This document shows, piece by piece, positions 8,404-18,757 of a stretch of 64,000 bases of DNA. The notes beneath the pieces were generated by a model, which saw nothing but the letters and a program-made list of their open reading frames with translations, searched no databases and had not been told where the DNA came from. A program made the translations under genes and the position numbers. The stretch is taken from positions 2,232,001-2,296,000 of the forward strand of contig NZ_CP084528.1 in NCBI RefSeq assembly GCF_020410745.1, given 5' to 3'. How positions within the stretch are numbered: the stretch's first letter is position 1; every line of letters begins with the position of its first letter. The stretch comes from Kaistella polysaccharea. Its GTDB lineage: Bacteria; Bacteroidota; Bacteroidia; Flavobacteriales; Weeksellaceae.

Positions 8404-10113
8404 TTAAATGAATTTTACATCTCTGATACTCAAGTAATAAGTTACATTTCCTTTCCAGTGATTTTCTTCAGCGGTGAATGCCATGTCAAATCTTTTCTGT
8501 CGAAAATCATCCGCAAATTTTCCCAATTTAAACCCGATACACTCGATATTACGCCCGGTAGATTCCTGTTTGATATAGAACTTGAGGTGGCTACCGTCTT
8601 TGCCCATTGTTTTTACATAGCCAGCAACTTTCTGGTTTTTTAAAACCAAAATAGGTTTCATATTGTGGGGACCAAAAGGCGCTAACTTACGGTGGAAATT
8701 AAAAAAGTCTTTGTTAAGGTCTTCGATGTCGACAATGGAATCGATGGTTATGCTGGGTTCAATTTGATGTTCCTGAATTTTATCAGCGACAACCTTTTCG
8801 AATTTTTGTTTAAAGGCTTCAAACTTATCTTTCTCCATCGATAACCCTGCAGCTGCGGGATGACCGCCGAATTTCAGAAATAAATCTGAGCATATTTCTA
8901 AGGCGTGATGAACATCAAAATCTGAAACAGAGCGTGCAGAAGCGACCATTTCCCCATTATTTCCATCGGTAAAAACCAACGTAGGCTTGTAATGTGACTC
9001 AATCAGGCGGGAAGCGACGATTCCAATCACCCCTTTGTTCCAATCGGGACCATAAACAATAGTGGAAAAATTTTTAATCTGACCGGAAGTTTCAACCTGG
9101 AGAAGTGCTTCGATGGTACTGCTCATATCCATTTCCCGTCGCGAATCATTAAGATTTATGATATTTCCTACGATCTGGTTTGCATGCTTCAGATTATCGG
9201 AAACCATTAATTCTACTGCAGCTTTACCGTGCGAAATTCTGCCGGCTGCGTTTATTTTTGGTGCAATTTCAAAAACAATATTTGAGATTTCAAATGTTGC
9301 TAATTTATCGTCGGGAATGAGGAGACGTAAGCCTATATTTCGTGTTTTTCGTAACACTTTTAGTCCTTGTTTTGCGAGAACTCTGTTTTCACCACTCATC
9401 GAAACAATATCTGCAGCGATAGAGATCGCGAGTAGATCGGTGAGTTCAAATAGTTCAGCTTCGGGAATTTTATAAATGCTGTTCAGGCCTTGACAAAGCT
9501 TAAAACCTACGCCACACCCAGAAAGTTCTTTGAAAGGGTAACGGCAATCTTTTCTTTTCGGATCTAAAACGGCTACAGCTTGCGGAATATGTTCTCCAGG
9601 TAAATGGTGATCACAGATGATAAAATCAACATTTAAACTTTTAGCATAGTCAATCTTATCAATTGCTTTAATGCCACAATCTAGAGCGATAATCAGAGAA
9701 AAGCCATTTTTTTTTGCAAAGTCTATTCCTTCGGTAGAAATACCATAACCTTCCACATTTCGGTCTGGAATATAGTAGTCCAGGTATTTTTTCTCTACAA
9801 TCTTGCTGAGGTAAAGGTAAACAAGAGCTACAGCCGTGGTTCCATCAACATCATAATCACCATAAACCATTATTTTTTCTCCGTTTTCGATCGCAGTGGC
9901 AATTCGGTCAACCGCAACCTGCATGTCTTTCATCAAAAATGGATTATGGATGTCGTTAAGATTAGGTTTGAAAAACTCCCGCGCTTTCTGATAATTATCA
10001 ATTCCTCGGAGAACCAAGATTTTGGATTCAAAAGTTCCGAAACCTAAAGAGGAGCTAATACTGTCGACTATATCTTCATCTGGCTCGGGTTTGTAAATCC
10101 ATTTTTGACTCAT
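8404..10113 (-). CDS. recJ: Single-stranded-DNA-specific exonuclease RecJ
   Basis: A 569-residue 5'-3' single-strand exonuclease acting in recombinational and mismatch repair. The DHH phosphoesterase motifs are intact: YGDYDVDGTT at ~84-93, the LDCG motif at ~145, and CDHH at 167-170, all ligands for the Mn2+/Mg2+ site. The DHHA1 domain shows GGHPAAAGLSM, and a C-terminal OB-like domain follows. The length is typical. The gene stands alone, facing the YghO-like gene, with a probable -7 element just upstream. Confidence 0.95.
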   Translation of the reverse strand: MSQKWIYKPEPDEDIVDSISSSLGFGTFESKILVLRGIDNYQKAREFFKPNLNDIHNPFLMKDMQVAVDRIATAIENGEKIMVYGDYDVDGTTAVALVYLYLSKIVEKKYLDYYIPDRNVEGYGISTEGIDFAKKNGFSLIIALDCGIKAIDKIDYAKSLNVDFIICDHHLPGEHIPQAVAVLDPKRKDCRYPFKELSGCGVGFKLCQGLNSIYKIPEAELFELTDLLAISIAADIVSMSGENRVLAKQGLKVLRKTRNIGLRLLIPDDKLATFEISNIVFEIAPKINAAGRISHGKAAVELMVSDNLKHANQIVGNIINLNDSRREMDMSSTIEALLQVETSGQIKNFSTIVYGPDWNKGVIGIVASRLIESHYKPTLVFTDGNNGEMVASARSVSDFDVHHALEICSDLFLKFGGHPAAAGLSMEKDKFEAFKQKFEKVVADKIQEHQIEPSITIDSIVDIEDLNKDFFNFHRKLAPFGPHNMKPILVLKNQKVAGYVKTMGKDGSHLKFYIKQESTGRNIECIGFKLGKFADDFRQKRFDMAFTAEENHWKGNVTYYLSIRDVKFI

Positions 10114-10120
10114 AATACTA

Positions 10121-10128
10121 CAAAAATA
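10121..10128 (-). promoter_or_regulatory. Candidate -7 element for recJ
   Basis: Read on the minus strand this is TATTTTTG (TAnnTTTG), 7 nt upstream of the recJ ATG. The -33 element is not evident. Confidence 0.35.
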
Positions 10129-10299
10129 GGAAAAAATTGTGAGGTTTATTGATGAGAAAGGAAGGTGAAAGTAGTTTTATAAAAAAGGTAAATAAAAGCG
10201 CTAAAAGTTTATTTTTCTCTAATTATATAAGGGTTAATCTAGCTTTTTGCTATTAAAATCGAAAATAATTTCACTTTTGTGAATTTGTGGCTAAATTTT

Positions 10300-10314
10300 T
10301 GATATTGATTATCA
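10300..10314. promoter_or_regulatory. Predicted Fur box upstream of the ferritin-like operon
   Basis: TGATATTGATTATCA matches the classical 7-1-7 Fur consensus TGATAATnATTATCA at 13 of 14 defined positions. It lies about 109 nt upstream of a ferritin-like gene, which makes iron or metal control plausible. It overlaps a possible -33 TTTG, so binding there would repress. No Fur gene is in the window. Confidence 0.6.
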
Positions 10315-10422
10315 ATGTTTTACATACTAATTTTTAAAAATTTAAAATTTATAAATCTGAAATGTAAGGCTTGTCGTAATTATTAGTACAATCATTAATC
10401 ATAAATCATTAAAATCATTATT

Positions 10423-11130
10423 ATGCCAAAAACAATTAGTGTATCGAACAAAGGAGCAACTTTGGATACAAGCAGAAGAAATTTTTTAAAATTAGGTGGA
10501 GTAGGACTCGTAGTCGCTGGTCTAGCGGTAGCGGGCTGTAGAGATGATAATATGGATTCTCCCATGGGAAATGTTTTCGATTTGGGAACAGGAGATGTAG
10601 GAATTCTAAACTATGCTTACGCATTAGAGCAACTGGAAGCTGATTTTTACACGAAAGTTGTAAACAATTTCTATGGTGGAATATCTTCAGTGGAAAAACA
10701 ACTTTTCACCGATATTTATAATCATGAAGTAATTCACAGAGATTTTTTCAAAGCAGCTTTATTGGCCGCTGGTGCTACTCCAACTCCGAAATTAGAGTTT
10801 AAGTATGATGGCGTAGATTTTAACAGTCGAAACTCAATCTTGGCAACTTCAAAAGCTTTGGAAGATACAGGTGTTGCGGCTTATAATGGTGCAGGTAAGT
10901 ATATTAAAAACTTAGATTACCTGGTAATTGCAGGGAAAATTGTTTCTGTAGAAGCGCGTCATGCGTCTGCTATTAGAGATTTAATTAGTCCTGGTTCAGG
11001 TGCGTTTTCTGGTGACGATGTCGTGGATGCAAATGGATTAGACGTGGCAAAAGAACCAAAAGATATCGTGATGGCAGCTGGTGGTTTCTTTAAAACTCCG
11101 TTTACTTGGAAAGAACAAGGTATCGGATAA
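10423..11130 (+). CDS. Ferritin-like domain protein with twin-arginine-type signal
   Basis: A 235-residue exported protein of the ferritin-like (Ferritin_2, dessication-related) family. The N-terminus contains SRRNFLKLGGVGLVVAGLAVAGC, a twin-arginine-like S-R-R-x-F-L-K motif followed by a hydrophobic stretch and an apparent lipobox (AGC), so a Tat-exported lipoprotein is likely. The helical bundle carries paired acidic/histidine motifs: LEQLEADFY, YNHEVIHRDFF, LEDTGVAAY and VEARHASAIRD, plausible di-iron ligands. It is followed 38 nt later by a second member of the same family, and a Fur box lies upstream. The true activity (iron storage, oxidative or desiccation protection) is unknown. Confidence 0.82.
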   Translation: MPKTISVSNKGATLDTSRRNFLKLGGVGLVVAGLAVAGCRDDNMDSPMGNVFDLGTGDVGILNYAYALEQLEADFYTKVVNNFYGGISSVEKQLFTDIYNHEVIHRDFFKAALLAAGATPTPKLEFKYDGVDFNSRNSILATSKALEDTGVAAYNGAGKYIKNLDYLVIAGKIVSVEARHASAIRDLISPGSGAFSGDDVVDANGLDVAKEPKDIVMAAGGFFKTPFTWKEQGIG

Positions 11131-11168
11131 TCACTCTTCACAATTACTTAACTTAAATAAATATTATT

Positions 11169-11981
11169 ATGAACTTACTCAATATATTAGATAAATTATC
11201 AGACGATCAATTTTTCACCAAGATGACTTCGCGGTCTGAAGGACTTTCAGATATAGCTAACTTCGGAAGAAAAGCAGCAATAGCAAGTATTCCGTTAGGA
11301 TTAGGATCTTTTATGGCAACTTCTGCAAAAGCGGAAACCACATCTGCAACCAGCACTTTTTCTGCAGCTTCGGCGTTAACTGATGCTTTGCAATTAGCGC
11401 TTGTTTTGGAATATTTGGAAGATGAATATTACAGAACAGGATTGGCAACCACAGGATTAATTCCAACTGCTGACAAAGTTGTTTTTCAGCAAATTAGCAA
11501 ACATGAAACGGCACACGTTGCATTTCTTAAAGCAGCAATTTCTTCTTTAGGAACAACACCGGGTGCAAAACCAAAATTTGATTTTACAGTTGGCGGAAAT
11601 TTTCAACCGTTCTCAGATTACAAACAATTTATGGTTTTAGCACAAGCTTTTGAAGATACAGGTGTTCGTGCCTATAAAGGACAAGCTGGAAATGTAGCTT
11701 CTAACAAAGCGATTTTACAAGCAGCTTTGCAGATTCACTCTGTAGAAGCAAGACATGCTTCACAAGTTCGAAGAATGAGAATGAACAAAGGTTGGATTGA
11801 ATTGAAAGACGGTGGCAATATGCCTGCAGCAACAAATGCGGTGTACGCAGGTGAAGAAAATGTTATCCAAGCAGGTTTTGATACTTCTAAATTGTTTGGC
11901 GCACCGGCAGGTTCTGCATCATTTGATGAACCTTTATCCGGAAGTGATTCTGCAGCAATTGCAGGTTTATTTATCGCTTAA
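11169..11981 (+). CDS. Second ferritin-like domain protein, paired with the preceding gene
   Basis: A 270-residue paralogue of the upstream ferritin-like protein. It shares the motif order EYLEDEYYRTG, SKHETAHVAFLKAAI, FEDTGVRAYKG and HSVEARHASQVRRMR, with conserved Glu/His spacing expected of a di-iron four-helix bundle. The N-terminus (~33-60, FGRKAAIASIPLGLGSFMATSAKA) is hydrophobic and ends in an AKA-like cleavage site, so export is likely, although there is no twin arginine or lipobox. It is longer at the C-terminus than its neighbour by a low-complexity Ala/Gly/Ser tail. The two genes probably form one operon ending at the hairpin at 12063-12092. Confidence 0.82.
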   Translation: MNLLNILDKLSDDQFFTKMTSRSEGLSDIANFGRKAAIASIPLGLGSFMATSAKAETTSATSTFSAASALTDALQLALVLEYLEDEYYRTGLATTGLIPTADKVVFQQISKHETAHVAFLKAAISSLGTTPGAKPKFDFTVGGNFQPFSDYKQFMVLAQAFEDTGVRAYKGQAGNVASNKAILQAALQIHSVEARHASQVRRMRMNKGWIELKDGGNMPAATNAVYAGEENVIQAGFDTSKLFGAPAGSASFDEPLSGSDSAAIAGLFIA

Positions 11982-12062
11982 AAAAACCATCAAATTAATT
12001 TCTCTCATAGTTTATTTTTTTGGTAAGAAGGCTTTGATCACTTTAAAGTCTTCTTTTAAAAC

Positions 12063-12092
12063 AAAAACCGTTCAGGAAACTGAACGGTTTTT
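12063..12092. terminator. Bidirectional rho-independent terminator
   Basis: A 12-bp perfect stem AAAAACCGTTCA / TGAACGGTTTTT with loop GGAAAC lies between the convergent ferritin-like and ABC-F genes. Flanking A and T runs suit both directions. Confidence 0.85.
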
Positions 12093-12114
12093 GTTATTTT
12101 ATTAAGGACAGCAT

Positions 12115-13800
<1,686 letters not shown>

Positions 13801-13814
13801 CTACTATAATAAGG

Positions 13815-13822
13815 TATATTTG
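13815..13822 (+). promoter_or_regulatory. Candidate -7 element for smpB
   Basis: TATATTTG followed by CAAC matches TAnnTTTG. It would give a leader of roughly 80 nt before smpB. The -33 element is weak. Confidence 0.4.
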
Positions 13823-13908
13823 CAACTTCAATTACTGCCAAAAATTAATAGTCTCATGTTAAAATTTTATAAATTTTAACGAAAAATAAAAAATGAAATA
13901 TCATCAAT

Positions 13909-14367
13909 ATGAAAATTGAAAAATCGATTGCTATTTATAATAAAAGAGCCCGTTTCGAATTTGAGATTTTTGATGAAATCGAAGCAGGCATGGTACTTAC
14001 CGGTACAGAAATAAAATCTTTACGGTCTTCTAAGGCGAGTATAACAGAGTCTTTTTGCCAGTTTATTGATGGAGAATTGTACATCATCAACATGATGATT
14101 GATGAGTATAAATTGGGAACATATTACAATCATAAAACAAAAAGGGAACGGAAGTTGCTGTTGCACAAACGAGAAATGCAGAAGTTTGAAAAAAAACTAA
14201 AAGATGTTGGAAATACGATTGTTCCTTTAAAACTTTATATAAATGAGAAGGGAAAAGCCAAAATTCTTATTGCACTCGGACGCGGAAAAAAACTCTACGA
14301 TAAACGCGAAAGCATAAAAAATAGAGAAAACAAAAGAAATTTAGACAGAATATTAAAGAAAAGTTAA
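13909..14367 (+). CDS. smpB: SsrA-binding protein SmpB
   Basis: A 152-residue tmRNA partner for trans-translation, delivering SsrA RNA to stalled ribosomes. Diagnostic stretches are YNKRARFEFEIFDEIEAGMVL, TGTEIKSLRSSKAS, FCQFIDGELYIINM, and the C-terminal GRGKKLYDKRESIKNRE tail, which inserts in the mRNA channel. Length is typical. The ssrA RNA gene itself was not found in the window. It is followed 77 nt later by the OmpA-family gene. Confidence 0.95.
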   Translation: MKIEKSIAIYNKRARFEFEIFDEIEAGMVLTGTEIKSLRSSKASITESFCQFIDGELYIINMMIDEYKLGTYYNHKTKRERKLLLHKREMQKFEKKLKDVGNTIVPLKLYINEKGKAKILIALGRGKKLYDKRESIKNRENKRNLDRILKKS

Positions 14368-14444
14368 ATAAAGACTACAAATCTTTGTTTATAAAGAAAA
14401 TTTACATTTATTTTGCATTATCAATTATTTAATCATTTAATTCT

Positions 14445-15863
14445 ATGAAAAATCTAAAATTAGGAATTTCAGCATTGGCACTAACTGTTGCCTCTACTGT
14501 GTTCGCTCAGACTACCAACAATCCGTGGTTAATCGGAGTTGGTGCTCACGGAGTAAACCACGCTGCGGCTGGAGGAAAAGCTGGAGATGTATTCTCAACT
14601 GCTTTCGGTGGTGGAGATCAAGGTCAATTGTATAATATTAACAATTTTACAATTACACCTCCTCTTTCCAAGCTAACTGTTGCTAGAAACTTGAACCAAT
14701 ATTTGGTTCTTGATTGGCAAACTTCAGTTGGAAATGTTGACAATATGAGAATTGGTATGGGAAAAGAATTTTTCCTAATGACTGGTTTAGGTCTACAATT
14801 CAAATTCAACGGTCTTTGGAACGAAGAATCTTGGTTTGACCCGTATTTGAGAGCAGGTGCTAACTACTTAAGACATGACTACTCTGGAGCTGCAAATGCT
14901 TTAGATGAGGATGGTAAAAATGTAGGAGCTAATCACTTCGCATTAGCAACTGGTGTTGGATCAAACTTCTGGATTACTAAAGGCTTTGGTCTAGGTCTTC
15001 AAGGAGATTATGTTTCTACTCCTGCTAATAAATCTACAATTCCTAACTTTTGGCAAGCTTCTGCTTCATTGTTATTCAGATTTGGTAACATGGACAGAGA
15101 CAAAGACGGAATCTTAGATAAAGATGACAGATGTCCTGATACTCCAGGATTAGTTGAATTCCAAGGTTGTCCTGATACTGATGGTGACGGAGTTCCAGAT
15201 ATCGATGATCAATGTCCAGATGTTGCAGGTCCAGTTGAAAACAACGGTTGTCCTTGGCCAGATACTGACGGAGATGGTGTAGTTGACAAAGATGATGCTT
15301 GTCCAGAAGTTGCTGGTCCAGCTGAAAACAACGGATGTCCTTGGCCAGATACTGACGGCGATGGTGTTCTAGATAAAGATGACGCTTGTCCTACAGTTCC
15401 AGGTCTTGCACAATATAACGGTTGTCCAAAACCTAAATCTGTAACGGCTACTGAAGTAGAAGGTGAATTGAAAAATATTTATTTCGATTTCAACAAAGCT
15501 ACAATCAAAGCTGAATCAGGTGATAGATTAGACGCTGCTGCAACGCTTATCAAAACTGACGGAGGTAATTATTTACTAGAAGGTCAAACTGATAAAAAAG
15601 GTTCTGAAGCTTATAACTTAGACCTTTCAAGAAGAAGAGCTGCTTCTGTAGTAAACGCTCTTGACTCTAGAGGTGTTGATGCATCTGCTTTAAAATCCAT
15701 CGGTGTAGGTGAATCTAAAGCTGTAGTGCCAGAAAATGCTTCTGATGCTGAAAGACAACAAGACAGAAAAGTAGTAGTTAGAGCTATCGAAGATGCTACT
15801 GAATGGGCTACTTACAAAAAATCTGATGTTGTAATTAAAAAATCAACTAAGAAAAGAAAATAA
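14445..15863 (+). CDS. OmpA-family outer membrane protein with thrombospondin type 3 repeats
   Basis: A 472-residue porin-like protein. A signal peptide (MKNLKLGISALALTVASTVFA) precedes an eight-strand-type barrel (~22-215). Four thrombospondin type 3 calcium-binding repeats follow (~218-335; DxDxDGxxDxxDxCP pattern such as DTDGDGVPDIDDQCPD). The C-terminal OmpA domain (~345-455) has LKNIYFDFNKATIK and GQTDKKGSEAYNLDLSRRRA, the peptidoglycan-binding signature. It is expected to be an abundant outer membrane protein tethering the envelope to peptidoglycan. A strong terminator follows. Codon choice looks more biased than in neighbours, consistent with high expression (visual judgement only). 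Confidence 0.92.
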   Translation: MKNLKLGISALALTVASTVFAQTTNNPWLIGVGAHGVNHAAAGGKAGDVFSTAFGGGDQGQLYNINNFTITPPLSKLTVARNLNQYLVLDWQTSVGNVDNMRIGMGKEFFLMTGLGLQFKFNGLWNEESWFDPYLRAGANYLRHDYSGAANALDEDGKNVGANHFALATGVGSNFWITKGFGLGLQGDYVSTPANKSTIPNFWQASASLLFRFGNMDRDKDGILDKDDRCPDTPGLVEFQGCPDTDGDGVPDIDDQCPDVAGPVENNGCPWPDTDGDGVVDKDDACPEVAGPAENNGCPWPDTDGDGVLDKDDACPTVPGLAQYNGCPKPKSVTATEVEGELKNIYFDFNKATIKAESGDRLDAAATLIKTDGGNYLLEGQTDKKGSEAYNLDLSRRRAASVVNALDSRGVDASALKSIGVGESKAVVPENASDAERQQDRKVVVRAIEDATEWATYKKSDVVIKKSTKKRK

Positions 15864-15891
15864 TTAATTAATTATTTATCTAAATAAATTG

Positions 15892-15920
15892 ACACCCTCG
15901 TTTAACGGGGGTGTTTTTTT
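15892..15920 (+). terminator. Rho-independent terminator after the OmpA gene
   Basis: The stem ACACCCTCG / CGGGGGTGT with loop TTTAA is followed by seven Ts. One G-U pair is present. Confidence 0.88.
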
Positions 15921-15933
15921 GTAAACTAATTTG

Positions 15934-15941
15934 TATTTTTG
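15934..15941 (+). promoter_or_regulatory. Candidate -7 element for yebC
   Basis: TATTTTTG followed by CAATC, 21 nt before the yebC ATG, right after the upstream terminator. No consensus -33 is seen at the right distance. Confidence 0.4.
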
Positions 15942-15962
15942 CAATCATTAAAATCAAAGAAT

Positions 15963-16703
15963 ATGGGACGCGCATTCGAATATAGAAAAGCTTCTAAAAT
16001 GGCACGCTGGGATAAGATGGCCAAAACTTTTTCAAAAATTGGTAAAGACATCGCTCTGGCGGTAAAAGCTGGTGGTCCTGATCCCGATTCTAATCCTGGT
16101 TTAAGAAGATGTATCCAGAATGCAAAAGGTGCAAATATGCCGAAGGATAATGTAGAGCGAGCCATTAAAAAAGCAAGCGGTGCAGATGCTGAGCAGTATG
16201 AAGAAATCACCTACGAAGGGTACGGACAGGGCGGAGTAGCATTCTTCGTTGATTGTACGACCAATAACCCGACGAGAACGGTGGCAAACGTTCGTGCAAT
16301 TTTCAATAAGTTTGATGGAAATCTTGGAAAAAATGGGGAACTCGCCTTTATTTTCGATAGAAAAGGTGTCTTTTCTTTAGACCGTTCTTTAATAAAAACA
16401 GAATGGGACGATTTTGAAATGGAAATGATTGATGCTGGTGCGGAGGAAATAGATCAAGATGAAGAAGAGGTTTTTATTACCACTGCATTTGAAGACTTTG
16501 GAATGCTTTCACATAAGCTGCATGAACTTAATATTGAACCGAAAAGCGCAGATGTTCAGCGAATTCCCAATAACACCAAAGAAGTTACAGCAGACCAGTT
16601 TAAAATAAACATGAAAATGCTGGAGCGATTCGAAGAAGATGACGATGTTCAGAACGTGTATCATAACATGGAAATTACCGATGAATTGATGGATTCGTTA
16701 TAA
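15963..16703 (+). CDS. YebC/PmpR-family transcription/translation regulator
   Basis: A 246-residue cytosolic protein of the TACO1/YebC family. It starts MGRAFEYRKASKMARWDKMAK, the conserved basic N-terminus, followed by ARAVKAGGPDPDSNPGLR-like and NMPKDNVERAIKKA segments, then EEITYEGYGQGGVAFFVDCTTNNPTRTV. The ATG at 15963 is chosen because the eight residues from an upstream alternative start are unconserved. YebC proteins have been described as DNA-binding regulators and, more recently, as helpers of translation through polyproline; which applies here is not visible. The gene is monocistronic, between two hairpins. Confidence 0.93.
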   Translation: MGRAFEYRKASKMARWDKMAKTFSKIGKDIALAVKAGGPDPDSNPGLRRCIQNAKGANMPKDNVERAIKKASGADAEQYEEITYEGYGQGGVAFFVDCTTNNPTRTVANVRAIFNKFDGNLGKNGELAFIFDRKGVFSLDRSLIKTEWDDFEMEMIDAGAEEIDQDEEEVFITTAFEDFGMLSHKLHELNIEPKSADVQRIPNNTKEVTADQFKINMKMLERFEEDDDVQNVYHNMEITDELMDSL

Positions 16704-16790
16704 CTTAAAATTCACAGTGATCAATGTCGAGTTGTAAGAGTTAAGAATTTATATAAGTTTATTTTAAAAATCGACTTCTTTAAAAATTAA

Positions 16791-16823
16791 AAAGACCAAA
16801 ACAATTATTTGTTTTGGTCTTTT
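16791..16823. terminator. Bidirectional terminator between yebC and the broken hydrolase gene
   Basis: A perfect 14-bp stem AAAGACCAAAACAA / TTGTTTTGGTCTTT with loop TTAT, flanked by A and T runs, between convergent genes. Confidence 0.88.
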
Positions 16824-16842
16824 ATTATGAACTAAACTTTAG

Positions 16843-18697
16843 TTACTTTAGAACGCTTACTTCTAAAGAACTGTCTCCAAATATTTTAATAAATGCTTTG
16901 GTATAATCATCTTTCGTGGCAAAGGTAGGATTATCCAGAAACTTTTGTGGGTTCACTGCAAATAATGGAAACCACGTGCTTGAAATCTGAATTTGAATTT
17001 TATGTCCCTTTTTAAAAGTATGAAGCACATCCTGCAGCTTTACATCAACAGATGTTTTTTCGTTCGGAACAAGAGCTTCAGGTTTCATTCTGGAATTTCT
17101 AAAACGTGCAGGCATAATTTCGCTTCTAACCATTTGATGGTAATTGCCATATACAACGCCTTCTTTTTTCTCGGCGGGAACAAAATTCTCCGGATACACG
17201 TCTATTAATTTTACGGCAAAATCGGCATCATCAGAAGTGGAAGAAATATTCAATTTCGCCAGAATCTCTCCCGCAAATGTGATATCATCAGTAAGTACAT
17301 CAGTAGTGAAAGTTAACACATCTGGTCTACCTACAGCGAACCGTTGATCTTCACTCATATAATTGCGCGGTGTAAAACCATTAAAATCTTTTAAATTGTC
17401 TGAACTTAGAACTGGATTGTTGGGGTCACTGTAATATTCCGAAAAGCTTGGTGATGCTTTATCTTTTAGCGTTCCATCGGCCAGATAAAACTGTACTTTC
17501 TCAACATTTTTCGGCGGATATGCAGCGAATTCTTGCCATTGCATTTTTCCGGTATCAAAAAGAGTAGCTTCTGGTAGTCCAGCATCTGTTTTTGAATTTT
17601 CTTTTAAATAATGTTGAAAGAATGGCGTCTCTAATTTAGTTTGATAATAAGTTGAAATACTGTCTCCGAAGTAAATGTCATTATGGAAATGTTTGCCACT
17701 TTCTCTGGACCATTGACCATGGGAAAAAGGACCCATAACAAGAGTGTTTTTTGCTTTCGGACTTGTTTTTTCTATCGTTTTATAAATATTTAAAGGTCCC
17801 GATAAATCCTCCGAATCAAACCAGCCGCCAACTGTCATTACCGCATGATTGATGTTTTTAAGGTGTGGAAGCAAACTTCTCTTCTGCCAAAATTCATCAT
17901 AGTTCGGGTGATTCATAATTTCGGTCATAAAAAAATTGTCTTTATAGTATTTTTCATAACCATCTTTCAAAGTTCCCATGTCACGGTAAAATTGTAAACC
18001 ATCTTCAGAGGTTTGTTTAACAAAAGTGTCCATATACCATTCCTTGTTTTCTGGTTTTGTTTTTTGAATTCCAAAAACAGGAAATGTTCTGAAATATCCA
18101 AGCATAAATCTACCATTGTGTAAGAAATCGTCATTCCAAAAATCAGAAATCGGCGCCTGTGGAGGAGGCAACCAGCGCAGGATGTTCAGATAATGCTCCA
18201 GCCGCTGTATAAAAACCTGGATAAGACGTTCCATATTGACCCACTTTCCCATTATTGTCTGGATAGTTTTTCAGTAACCACGCGATAGTGTCGTACGTAT
18301 CCGTACTTTCATCAACATCTTTTTTGGTTTTATGCACAACTTGCGGTGTCATGTTGGTGAATGTTCCTTCACTCATATATCTGCCACGAACATCTTGGTA
18401 AACAAATATATATTTGTCTTTCATTAAGTATTTATTAGGTCCAAGCGATGAGCGGTAAGCATTTTCCCCATACGGCGCCACACTATAGCAGGTGCGCTGC
18501 ATTAGAAATGGATATTTATTTTTTTTAGAAATATCTTTGGGAATATAAACGGAAGTAAATAGTTTTACGCCATCGCGCATGGGTATATAAACTTCTTTTT
18601 TCGTAAAATTTTCTTTTACAAAATTGTTATCTGGTCTGTTTTGGGCAAAACCCACTACAAAGTAAAAGGCCAGAAAAATTTGGAATATTTTTTTCAT
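16843..18697 (-). pseudogene. CocE/NonD-family (peptidase S15-like) hydrolase, split by a frameshift
   Basis: Two overlapping minus-strand frames together make one ~617-residue secreted S15-type serine hydrolase. Frame one (from ATG 18697, signal peptide MKKIFQIFLAFYFVVGFAQ) carries MRDGVKLFTSVYIP and the nucleophile motif GQYGTSYPGFY, then ends at a TGA at 18143 soon after HPALVASS. Frame two continues the family sequence from PQAPISDFWNDDF through VGGWFDSEDL and GPFSHGQW (catalytic His region) to a stop at 16843. The switch falls at about 18160-18166, in GCCTCCTCCACAG, where two bases appear to be missing. The nucleophile and the rest of the triad are therefore in different frames. A genuine pseudogene or a base-calling error are both possible. 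Confidence 0.82.
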
Positions 18698-18757
18698 GAA
18701 AATAATTTTGAACGAATTTAGCAAAAAATATGAGATTTTATCTCCAAAATTTAGAGA

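Larger units (their letters stand above)
10114..10422. other. Intergenic regulatory region between recJ and the ferritin-like genes
   Basis: This 309-nt AT-rich gap separates two divergent units. It holds the recJ -7 element, a Fur-box match at 10300-10314, a possible -33 TTTG (10298-10301) overlapping that box with a weak -7 (TACATACT at 10321-10328), and three direct copies of AATCATTA (10390, 10404, 10413) immediately before the ATG at 10423. No open frame with coding character was seen in it. Confidence 0.5.

Noticed and set aside
10390-10420. CRISPR-like or iteron array from AATCATTA repeats
   Set aside because: Three 8-bp AT-rich copies without regular spacers are too short and irregular.
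11812-12105. 97-codon plus-strand frame overlapping the second ferritin-like gene
   Set aside because: It is in another frame of a well-supported gene, low complexity, and runs through the terminator.
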